In this document: piece by piece, positions 12,301 through 20,960 of the stretch | Position numbering within the stretch: the first letter of the stretch is position 1 | Layout of the letters: the number at the start of each line of letters is the position of its first letter | Assembly (NCBI RefSeq): GCF_032854445.1 | Contig: NC_088300.1 | Coordinates: 21,061,608 to 21,125,607 of the forward strand | Origin: Liolophura sinensis | Taxonomy: Eukaryota; Mollusca; Polyplacophora; Chitonida; Chitonidae | DNA: 64,000 bases | Reading direction: 5' to 3' | Program-made: the position numbers and the translations under genes | The notes under the pieces: model-generated | Told to the model about the DNA's origin: nothing | Databases searched by the model: none | The model's input: only the letters and a program-made list of their open reading frames with translations

Positions 12301-13650
12301 GGGTCACCAGAGTACAGGAAGTAACACTCAGGCCAGCTCCGTTACCCCTAAGGCCAGCAGACTGTCTAGTGAACTGTCATCAGGAAGTGACCAGTGTACA
12401 GACTCTGATCAGTCCAGCAAGCTTAGGCATCGGTCATGTGAGACCAAGACTGAGTCAGCTGTGGAGAATGTTCAGGCTCAGAGACGAGCCAAGTCACAGG
12501 AGGATCTTACCTCAAGGTCACGGCTGACACAGGGCAGCGGTGCCCCCACCCCCAAAGACTGTAAAGGCTTTCCCTGTGGGGAGGAGGAAGTGCTGAGCAG
12601 GGGACATCATCACTACAAACTGTTGTGGAAGAGGAGCTTTGCATACCCAGTGCTAGCGCTGGACCATGCTGACATCATGGGTGACGGTCTGGAAGATTTA
12701 GCTGTTGTTACTCTCAAAGGATTGCATATTTTACAGGTAAGGAACTACATGTAAAGAATTTGGTTCAGAAACTTCTCTGGCCTTGTATTTACATATGTAC
12801 CGTTGCATAAATCACAGCTCTCAAACCAACTAAGATGTAGTTCATTGACAATATAGACTAGTGAACTGAAACAAAGGATTCCTTTTTATGCTAACAGATT
12901 TTGTTCAGATGTTGGCTCATGCTTGATCATCGCTGACTTTATGTCATGAATTTTACCTGGTACTTGTGTAGGTTTTTTCTAGCCTCTACTTGATTTTGTC
13001 TGAACCTAATTCCGACGGTTATGTTTTTCAATTGAAAATTTCAATCTCACAGTCAATGTAGTAAATCTCTTTTGTTGTACAACAGTGTTTCATAATGTTG
13101 TGAAATCTCGCTTAATGATGATGTAATGACACATATACTTGCCAGCAAAAGCATCCAAAATGCTGTTGAAAATACACTAAACCATTTTACCCTGAGAGCT
13201 AGCTGACACCACCCCCCCCCCCACCCCCGCATGTCCCACCACCACTACCACAACAAATTTGACCGGGAATCTGGTTGTATGTTTTTCTTACTTCCTTAGT
13301 ACTGCCTTGGTTGAGAGCTCTGCAGTTACAAAGTAATTACAGTTTACTACATGGGCAGTATTTATATAGTGAGTAGAACACCAATCCAAAGTCAAATTCA
13401 GGGGCTCTCTGTGTTAATTGTGAGCAATGTATGACATGATGAAGTAAATTTGTATAACATTCAATTACACGACTAAACAATCAATAAGGACCATCGATTT
13501 CTGTTGTAGCCTGATCTGGAGAAGGTGGCTAAACTGTGTTTACAGCGTCTAAGGACAGTGGCAGACACCAGCGAAGATTCAGACGATGCCTACAAGATCC
13601 TCCAGTCTGAGAACCTTGATCACGAGGACTGGTCAGGTGATAGGGCATAA
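360..13650 (+). CDS. KPTN: Kaptin (KICSTOR complex subunit), 12 coding exons, 561 aa
   Basis: Exons: 360-573, 1188-1270, 1610-1703, 3228-3282, 4215-4290, 4612-4685, 5526-5632, 5893-6006, 10452-10548, 11196-11331, 12242-12736, 13510-13650. All introns are GT..AG and the joined length is 1686 nt with one frame. Kaptin with ITFG2, KICS2 and SZT2 forms KICSTOR, which brings GATOR1 to lysosomes and restrains mTORC1 under nutrient shortage (known for the family). The translation follows vertebrate kaptin from end to end: SQTNVYALTK near the N-terminus, DAEIVSLDAF, ETVFLLSGTDNKVHMYKE, KFDSVMCACAMDVDFDG, and near the C-terminus DGLEDLAVVTLKGLHILQ. It is longer than human kaptin (about 436 aa) because exon 11 carries a Ser/Thr-rich insert of roughly 115 residues. 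ATG 360 is the first in-frame Met; ATG 369 is an alternative. An AG at 355-356 may be the acceptor of a 5' UTR intron. Exon 9 follows a 4.4-kb intron filled by a minisatellite. Confidence 0.94.
632..901 (-). mobile_element. Full-length tRNA-headed SINE (family 1) in KPTN intron 1
   Basis: The element reads on the minus strand from a tRNA-like head (GGGGCCTCCGTGGCTC, box A-like; GAGTTCAAGTCC, box B-like) through a conserved body to a TAAATAAATAAAT tail. It is flanked by a perfect 13-bp direct repeat, AATACTAAATTTA, at 619-631 and 902-914, a clear target-site duplication of LINE-driven insertion. It is the best-preserved copy of the family in this window. Confidence 0.9.
1915..2005. repeat. T-rich simple repeat (TTTG/T runs) in KPTN intron 3
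   Basis: About 90 bases consisting almost only of T with G interruptions. The small ORFs read through it on both strands are low-complexity artefacts. Confidence 0.8.
3450..3592 (+). mobile_element. SINE family 1 fragment, head missing, KPTN intron 4
   Basis: The stretch matches the SINE body and tail (CATGCTGGCTTCCTCT, ACCATAAT, CGTCGTATAAG, tail AAATAAATAA) but lacks the tRNA-like head and is diverged. It is in the sense orientation on the plus strand. Confidence 0.75.
6437..6640 (+). repeat. Interspersed repeat shared with SLIRP intron 2
   Basis: This part of KPTN intron 8 matches the reverse complement of 33290-33510. Shared blocks include TTCTGAAGGCATT, TGTGAAGCCC, AAATTGGCCAATCCAACC, AAATTGCATTGAAAG and CTTTCATATG, in the same order with diverged spacers. 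No coding potential or terminal repeats are visible. Confidence 0.65.
7252..10451 (+). repeat. 83-bp minisatellite built from the intron 8/exon 9 boundary of KPTN
   Basis: Nearly 40 tandem copies of an 83-bp unit fill the 3' three-quarters of intron 8 and run straight into exon 9. Each unit contains intron-like sequence (CTTGGTCTTATTTGTA) followed by a copy of the first ~55 nt of exon 9 (AGAGCACAGATGAGGATGATG ... GAATCCCCAGTT). Real exon 9 begins at 10452 with the same sequence. Most copies read GTAGTTAGAGC where exon 9 reads GTAGTCAGAGC, so the frame used by exon 9 meets TAG at once. The copies are very similar to each other, so the amplification or homogenisation is recent. The first copy (acceptor TTGTACAG at 7258-7265) is the most exon-like. 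Confidence 0.93.
11380..11500 (-). mobile_element. Decayed SINE family 1 tail fragment, KPTN intron 10
   Basis: ATTTATTAAATTATTTGATT, a GGAATTTTACATTGTACT stretch, TCAAGAATGTTTCACATAC and GTGGCCAGATGAAGGA resemble the tail and first half of the SINE body in reverse orientation, with many substitutions. Confidence 0.5.
13205..13232. repeat. Poly-C simple repeat, KPTN intron 11
   Basis: A run of C with a few A interruptions. No gene signal is present. Confidence 0.8.
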
Positions 13651-13654
13651 TTTC

Positions 13655-14150
13655 CTGGCGTGGCAGTGACTGTAAAGGGATTACCTGCTACGTCAATATC
13701 TGGTTACGTAGTGTCTGGTCTGGCAATGTCTGTTTAGGCGATGTCTGCTCTGACAATGACTGTTTAGGCAGTGTCTGGTTCGGGAATTTCTTGCTTGGCA
13801 TTGTCTGCTCCGGCAATATCTGGTTAGACAGTGTCTGCTCAGGCAATGACTGTTTAGACATTGTCTACACTGGCAATGTCTGTTTAGATAGTGTCTTCTC
13901 TGGCAATGGCTGGTTAGGCAGTGTCTGCTCTGGCAATGACTGGTTAGGCAGTGCCTGCTCTGGCAATGACTGGTTAGACAGTGTCTGCTCTGACAGTTAT
14001 TGTTTAGGCAATTTTTGATTAGGCAGTGACTGCTCAGAACTGCGCAAATGATGACTGCTTAGGCAATGACAGTTTAGGCAATGATTGTTTAAACAGTGAC
14101 TGCTCAAGCAATAACTGCTTAGGCAATGTGGTTTAGGAACTACTTCTCAG
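13655..14150 (+). repeat. 30-bp tandem array immediately after the KPTN stop codon
   Basis: About 14-16 imperfect copies of a 30-bp unit (type: GGCAGTGTCTGCTCTGGCAA then TGACTGGTTA) start within a few bases of the TAA at 13648-13650. The array therefore probably lies in the 3' UTR. As 30 is a multiple of 3, one frame stays open over 13791-14018 and encodes a 10-residue Cys/Gly/Asn/Trp repeat. That frame follows the KPTN stop and has no start context, so it is taken as non-coding. Confidence 0.85.
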
Positions 14151-14611
14151 ACACTGAATGCCACAAAGCAGAATTGTGGTGTTGGTGGAAGCAAACACAG
14201 AAAACTGTATTTGGTTTAAATTGTGATATCCTCTTCAGACTGGCTTGTGACAAGACATCGTTGGATAGATGCTTAAACTGCTATGTCTGAAGGGAAACAT
14301 TCCTGTGGCATAATGGATAATTACAGACAATTTTATTTGTGAGAAAATCAGTCAATAAGTATAAACACAGTAACTACCCAACATGCTATGAGCCATACTA
14401 TGAGAAAGTGCTGAGCCTTTCCAATTACAAAGTTCAGAGAGCCATATTGATGTCCTTGTAAGTCTTTTCAGTGCAAGGTTTTCATTTCCAGGCAGTGAGT
14501 TTTATATTAGAGCCCACCCTAATAATGTATCCAACTCTCTGCTGTGTAGGAAGTTCCAATATTAGTGGCTCACTCTTGCCCATGGTTATCCCAATGTGTG
14601 ACTAACTTACC

Positions 14612-14625
14612 CAACATAAATAAAT
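14612..14625 (+). terminator. Possible KPTN polyadenylation signal
   Basis: AATAAATAAAC lies about 970 nt past the KPTN stop and downstream of the 30-bp array. It is followed by an A-rich stretch and by a T/G-rich stretch (GTTGTTGTTTTTATTTTTGTGG). This is the first convincing AATAAA after the stop, assigned by position only. Confidence 0.4.
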
Positions 14626-14629
14626 AAAC

Positions 14630-17279
14630 AAAAAAATACATATTCATCAAGTGTTGTTGTTTTTATTTTTGTGGTACATACATGTATTTAGATATGTTTA
14701 GCTATAGCAGTCAACTTGTCCGGCTCTACAAAGCTTCGTTTTATAATGTGGACTTCTCCCTACCACATCTGCTGCTATGAATACATTATACAATCAAATC
14801 CTGTAACCCTCTCAGCATCAACAAAGACAACAAATGACATTCACCAGTTTTGTGAATGGCGCACCCACTGTAAGGAGCATAGAGGTATGTCTGGAAATTT
14901 CGTTTTTTGAAACCAGCGCTGTGATTATGAAATTGTGGCCGAAAACTCCAATCGTTGAAAACTACGCCGTGAGGAGTAGGTGTGGCCAAAAACTGCATTT
15001 GCTGACACCTGGACAGTCGTTGAAACCTGTGAAATGAGGGGTAAAACAGTATGGAAATGTGACTAGAAATTGCTGTTTCCGTTGCTTCCACACCCGCTGT
15101 TGCGAAAACATAATTTCATGTACAATATAGATTAACTTGTATGCAAACTACTGCAGCTCATGTTAATACATTGTCTGGGTTTTGCATATCTGAAAGACAA
15201 AAGTGTGTATGGTAAGTTATGTCACCCAAAACTTGCTGCCTGTGTAACTTGGGTTGTATTTGAACCTTGTTCAGTATATGTTCTAGTTACACAGGCATGA
15301 ATGAACCAAATGAAACTCATTAAAGCTCATTAATTCATAGAAAATGAATTGACGAAGCGCCGTTTTGGCTTTTAATACTCTACTTTGTTTGAAAACGGAT
15401 TCTTCATGACAAAATGCTCTAAAATTTAGCCTTTGAACAAAGCGAGTTCACTAGACTTATTTATATCTGATATATTTTAAAAGAGTGTAACTCCTTTTTT
15501 CATGGGATGTGGAAATTCGCATTGCCATCCCATCTTTTGTAAATTTTGCCTTCATCGTAGGCATTATACCATGCATCGTAGATAAAGCTATACAACTCTG
15601 CTCTACTTGTACGGTCTAGTGTCTAGCGGGGAATACTGGCATATATTAAACATAACCAAGTAAGACATCCCTTATAGAACTTCATATGTTGACAAATCAG
15701 GCAACATGCCTAGGCATGTAGACTATACCAGAAAAGTGACTACCCCACAGTTTCTCTGAAGTTCGGGACTATTTCCTCGAAAAAGTTTCTCTTTTAAGAG
15801 GCCAATTTAGTATGGTCACCAATGATTGTTCCTCTCCTCTCTCACGGAACACAATCCGGTTTCGTTGGCTAATTTATATAATAAAGGCCTTAAATATAGA
15901 CTAGATAAATATGAAAAGAATACAATTCTTGGAAAACATTCCATGAAAATTGAATGCTACAGCTGCGGTTTGCATGGTTATTCATGTATGTAGGCATGTC
16001 GTAATCGTTGTATTACAGTTGGGTGTATGGTGCATGTAAGTGACCTGAATACAGATATTTATAAGGCCTGTTATTATTTAATTTAGTACTGCACCAGGTT
16101 TAAAATACCATCTGGGACGTGGATCAAATATATCTACTACTTGGGTTGGCAACCTTTGACGTTACCCGCCGAACCGTTCCAGGCGACGGCCAGTATTATG
16201 TATGGTCTTAGGAAATCGGGGTACAAAATGCTATGAATTTTGACTCTACGGTTGAAAAGTGATTTAAAGGGTTGGAAATTCATACTAAAAAAGTGTGTGG
16301 AAAATCTCGTCAACCTAACCAACAAAACAGCACAAGCTTTGATCTGGTTCAGACAAGCACAGTACTTGGCCTCAAAGTGAATCATGTGATCTGCTAGAAA
16401 TCTGCTAGTGTTTTCTCAACGATGAAGACGATGAAGGAACCAGATAATCATCGCAAGGTGAGTTTTCCTCTCGTGAAATTCACGGTAAACTGCATCCTGA
16501 GCGGTGCCAGATCTTTGTTCACCTATCTATACCCCAGTTTTCAGAAGTCCCCTACCCTTCTTGGCACTAACTGCCCTGAAAGAAAACATAAAGGAGAAAG
16601 AGCAATTGGTTTGAAAGTATGTCTATATTAATCAAAGTTCCAATATGTACTAGCCACACACTTTGAATCTGAAAATTAGCACATGAACGATTTTGGAAAG
16701 GGTAGTATGTATTATGTGTTAAAACCAATGTTCAATGATTGTTCATGTGTCGACATTCGAGATTTAGATATTCCGCCATTTATAACCGATTTTGCCATCT
16801 GTAAGCTGCTGAGGTATGCTCCAAAACATCACTTTGTTCCTAAAACGCAATTCCCTGTCTTAGTGACTCGTTCGGAAGAGCCGTAAAAGGAGAATGTCTT
16901 CGTAATTTTTCTTATTTCCCATCTACGCTACCGTTTGTGGGTCCATGAGTGACTTTAAAACACTACAAGGTTGAAGGCTCAGATTTATTTATGCATTTGA
17001 AGAAGATCAAAGATGGTATCACATTTTAGGTTTCAGTTTCCACTTGCGAAGAGGATTACCAGTCCCGATGTTATCTGATACCTTTCATGGCTCACAACTA
17101 CAATTTATGGTAATCGAATCTGGTTTATTCTGCATCGTATGAAAGAGTGAATTGCCTAGCTGCCATGCATGTGTACGGTCTTGTTGTTCAAAAGTAGTCA
17201 AACCACATTCAATTCACATGACGCACAGCTTTCTGAAAAATGTATTGTAGAGTGCATGCACGTATGTATGCATGGCGTA
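14630..17279. other. Intergenic DNA without a recognisable gene
   Basis: Short ORFs at 14786-15091 (-), 16137-16385 (-), 16422-16631 (+) and 16683-16886 (+) show no family resemblance, no coherent splice pattern and no repeats that I recognise. I see no gene here. Confidence 0.6.
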
Positions 17280-17600
17280 TAGTGTCGTATTTAACAATTT
17301 TTCAGTCATATGACGACGAGGAGTCATTAAATGTGTGTACATATATATAGTATCTTCTTGTGACAGGGCGAGTCCATGCCACCCCTACTGAAGTATCATG
17401 CCGAAGACATCAAACATGACACCCCTCCCAGTCTCATTATACTGACACCGGGTCAATCTGTCCTATTTCCTTGCTCTAACCCCTCAATGCTGAGCGCCAA
17501 GCGAGACAGCAACAAGTACCATTTTTAAAGTCTTTGGTATCCAGACCCGGGATCCCGGGGGTTCCCAGACTTGGGTGCGGACGCTTTAATTCTTAGGCCA
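17280..17600 (-). mobile_element. SINE family 2 copy (antisense)
   Basis: Shares TCGTATTTAACAATTTTTCA, GTCATATGACGACGAGGAGT, CAGGGCGAGTCCATGCC, ACTGACACCGGG and CTCAATGCTGAGCG with copies at 18608-18890 and 56388-56690. A copy in the opposite direction at 35962-36125 begins with a tRNA-like head, so the sense strand here is minus. Confidence 0.75.
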
Positions 17601-17796
17601 CCGAAGCCTGCTCTGTCAGAGAGATCCTGATCTTAATTTTACGACCAGGAGATCTCTCTTAGTGTGTTATTATTTTAGCAATTAAACGGTTTATAATTAA
17701 GTAGTACTCTTCAGCCGCTGGAGGTACAAACACTACTGCCAAGATGGCGGTACCCACTCTTCGATTTCTGTTCTGTGCATCAAAATACTCCCAGTG

Positions 17797-18060
17797 TTAG
17801 CGTCCTTGGCCTGATTTCTTGTTATTGTCCAGAACTTTCCTGCATTTCTTCTTCAGTCTTTTTTTTTTTACTTTTTCTTGGCACTGCTTGCCATCTCTTT
17901 TGTCGAATCCCTTTTCAGCCAGCGATGTGCTAATTTTTTCGAAGATTTTGTGGTTATGGCGAGCACTTTCCAGTTCAGTCTGCACTGTCTCGTCACTCCA
18001 AATAGCAACAAGCTGTTCTGTTACCTCTTTTGTCCAGGTAGCGCCGCGGATTGTTGACAT
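17797..18060 (-). pseudogene. Myb/SANT-like (MADF/trihelix type) DNA-binding ORF, transposon-associated remnant
   Basis: Reading from the Met at 18060, an 87-aa ORF starts MSTIRGATWTKEVTEQLVAI and continues with a pattern of spaced Trp/acidic residues, then KGFDKRDGKQCQEKVKK, then KVLDNNKKSGQGR before a TAA. This is the Myb/SANT-like domain seen in PIF/Harbinger accessory proteins and their domesticated relatives. After the TAA the same frame continues with HWEYFDAQ, matching the aromatic stretch that usually follows this domain, so the stop looks like a disabling mutation. The longer upstream frame (to 18411) has no homology signal. Family-2 SINEs lie on both sides. A domesticated short gene remains possible. 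Confidence 0.55.
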
Positions 18061-18469
18061 TGTAGGCCTATTAATTGCAAAAAAAAAGCGGTAGGGTGAG
18101 CGGAAGTGAATGGTCAGCGGAAATTCTGCAGGGCCATGCTTCATCGGGGCCGAGCTCACCACTTCTTGCCGGGTTCGGCCCAGTCTGACCGGCTGCAGAG
18201 CACGCTTGTCCCGTTTACAGTACCCAGTTTTCTGCAGTGCCGTGCTCCATCCGAGCCAAGCCCAGCTGAAAACGTGTAGTGTAAACGAGGCTTTTGTTCT
18301 TTCTTGTGATACTTCAATTATTTTGTGTATGTGTGTTCGAGAAGCAGTGAACAGATGTTCGAGAAGTTGTACACAATTAAAATCACTATGAAAGTCGGAT
18401 GAGGCCATCATCGCACGGTACCACCTTTCGTCAGGCGGTATTGCGATGGTACGATGGCACGAAGAACTG

Positions 18470-18560
18470 GTACGATTTATTTATTTATTTGATAGTTGCT
18501 TTTCACTTCTACGACGAAAGTCAGCCTCATAGTGGGAGGAAACAGGAATAAATTTCGCCA
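18470..18560 (-). mobile_element. Decayed SINE family 1 tail
   Basis: GATTTATTTATTTATTTGAT followed by TTCTACGACG and ATAGTGGGAGGAAACAGG resembles the tail and proximal body of SINE family 1 in reverse orientation. Confidence 0.5.
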
Positions 18561-18607
18561 TTTATTTTCATTATTTGTTCAACGAACGAATGAATGAATG
18601 CTTGGGA

Positions 18608-18890
18608 TTTAACGTCGTATTTAACAATTTTTCAGTCATATGACGACGAGGAGTCATTAGGTGTGTGAACATATACTGTCTTCTTGTGGCAGGGCGAGTC
18701 CATGCCGCCAAAGTGCTGCTGCCATTGAAGTCACAATATACTGACACCGGGCCAACCAGTCCTGCTTCCTTGATCTAACCTCTCAATGCTGAGCGTCAAG
18801 CGAGGCAGCAACAAGAACCGTTTTTAAAATCTTTGGTATGACCCGGGCCAAATTTGATCCCTGGTCTCCTGACTCCGAGGGTTTATTTGT
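18608..18890 (-). mobile_element. SINE family 2 copy (antisense)
   Basis: Nearly collinear with 17280-17600. Shared blocks include TTAACAATTTTTCAGTCATA, GACGACGAGGAGTCATTA, GGGCGAGTCCATGCC, CTGACACCGGG, CTCAATGCTGAGCGTCAAGC and AACAAGAACCGTTTTTAAAA. The end at about 18850-18890 (TTTGATCCCTGGTCTCCTGA) is the complement of a tRNA-like box B region. Confidence 0.8.
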
Positions 18891-19542
18891 TAAGAGTGCT
18901 GTTACTACCTACACGGCGAACATCATAATCACTCGACTGTTGTAGTAAAGGCAGCTTGTCATCCATAACTCCTTCTGAACTTTCTAGTTTTGAATAAAGT
19001 GTGTATATATTTCAATTTGCCATTTAGACTGTGTTGTGTACGGAATGGTAGGTATATGTGCAACGACGAAATGCCCGTCAAGCCCACCGTGTTGTGTTTG
19101 CGAGGGGGATGGTAAAATGCCTTGAGTCTTTCGTTCTAAGAGGTAGGCCTATATTAGTTTACGTATTCTTCTTCCATCTTTCGAGTCTTGTCAAGCCATG
19201 CAGGGATGTTTGTCATTTATTATGTGTTGGATTTCGGAGCTTTGCAAAAGTTTACACGTGGACCAAAAGCTAAGAGTTTTCTTACCAATTTGACCAATCA
19301 AGAATGATTTTAACCAGTAACAAAAAATCTGGAATTCTTAACAGCACCACGTACTGGAGCGGAGTTTCGTGTATTCCACAGAGGAGCTATTTCCACGTGG
19401 TGATAAGTATCTATAGCCCTGTGAGTTAGCCAGGTCTCCTCTGGTAACATATTTACTCACATGAATCTCTTAAAACGGCTCACCCTTGCTTTAATGTGGC
19501 ATATTTTGTAACCCTCTGAGGTGACGCTAGTGTGAAGCAGGG

Positions 19543-19760
19543 ACCGGTTTCATGAAGCTCACTTAGTTAGGAAAGCCCTGAACTACCATGGCAACGTATG
19601 TTGTAGAGATATAAGTGCACTAAGCTAAGGGCAAGGGCTAAGAGATAGCTAAGGGCTACTTAGCACTAAGTATGCTTCATGTATAAGTGCACTAAGGTAA
19701 GGGCAAGGGCTAAGAGATAGCTAAGGGCTACTTAGCACTAAGTATGCTTCATGAAACCGA
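19543..19760. mobile_element. Small foldback element with internal tandem duplication
   Basis: The ends are inverted: ACCGGTTTCATGAAGC at 19543-19558 against GCTTCATGAAACCGAC at 19745-19760. Inside, a unit of about 71 bp (ATAAGTGCACTAAG.TAAGGG ... CACTAAGTATGCTTCATG) occurs twice in tandem, almost identical. No ORF. Probably a non-autonomous DNA transposon. Confidence 0.6.
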
Positions 19761-20960
19761 CCTTAGGACCTTTAGCCTTTGTCAAAAGTGGATTGTAGCG
19801 CCTCGTCCACAATGATACAATGTGCCAGTTTCTATTACAACGTCGTACTGCCTTTTCTGTGACGTCACCAGGATGAGCTGGGAAAGCAACATCTGACGTC
19901 AACAAAATGACAGGTTTGACAGGCTCCCATGCACACCCACCTCACACCTCATAAGCCTGGTAACGAATATGTACTTAGATGTAGTAACTTCTTCCATGAG
20001 CTAAAGGTCTGAATACATGTCGATTTAGTTTATTCATTCTGTTTGTTACAGGTAATCAACAATGTGGAGAGAAATCAAAAGTCAACTGGCTTGCAGCCGA
20101 AGCTTTTTATTTTTTTTTTTATAATTATTTTTTTTTTTTGACACGTTATATACGTTATGCCGTATTTAGGTCTATAACTGATAGTTACTTTTTATTTATG
20201 TTAGAGCAGGCCGGTATCAATAGTGGTATAAAGTACTTAGGCATATAAACCACCTGATATCATGTTGCTTGTGTGTTGCTCTCTACTCTGTCAAATGTTC
20301 CAATTACACATTATGTCTACTCGGGTATTAGCCCTACTTATATATCACGCAGTGCTAAATCCTATGCCTGCTGCAGTTGGAGGGTTAGATTTATATTGTT
20401 TCGGCACTGTTGTCCGTCTGAAACATAAAGAAGTTTACATATAAAATGCGGTTTTGCTCTCTCTTACATATACTTGTACATTTATTTGCAAACCATCAAA
20501 AAACGGCGATGTTCGAGAGCCTTGTGAGACAACAGCGCGAGATGCAATCCAGATTCCTTCAAGATTGCAATGACAATCGATCAAGAGTCTATTGCATGTC
20601 TCGCACCATCATCTGAAATCTCGTATTCCATTGAATCTCGTTCCCTCGTTCAATTGTAGACCAAATCTCCATTGCAGCTCGATTATATCTCGCGCCGAGC
20701 AATGATTCTCGCCTGAAACTCGTAAGGATATCGCCAGTTTGCTTGATCTCGTCAGAATGCAGCGATCTCATCACACGAGTTGTAGACTGAGTAAAACACT
20801 ATTGACCTATGCTGCTGTGAACCAAACAATTTGGATTTTTATGTTGCCGATAGTTCTTTATTCCATCTTCGCTACAAAAATTCTGTATACATCAGTTTTC
20901 TTTTTTACACAAACTGGTGGTCATAGTTTTACATGTAGATACTCAACCACATTTCGTTAA
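19761..20960. other. Intergenic DNA, nothing gene-like
   Basis: Contains a T-rich tract near 20106-20140 and, at 20540-20770, a stretch with repeated ATCTCG/CTCG motifs. No ORF here has a recognisable domain. Confidence 0.5.

Noticed and set aside
12249..12527. Second ORF overlapping KPTN exon 11
   Set aside because: Shadow frame; only the 12242-12736 frame continues kaptin homology on both sides.
13791..14018. Cys/Trp decapeptide-repeat protein
   Set aside because: It follows the KPTN stop codon, lacks a start context and is fully explained by the 30-bp repeat.
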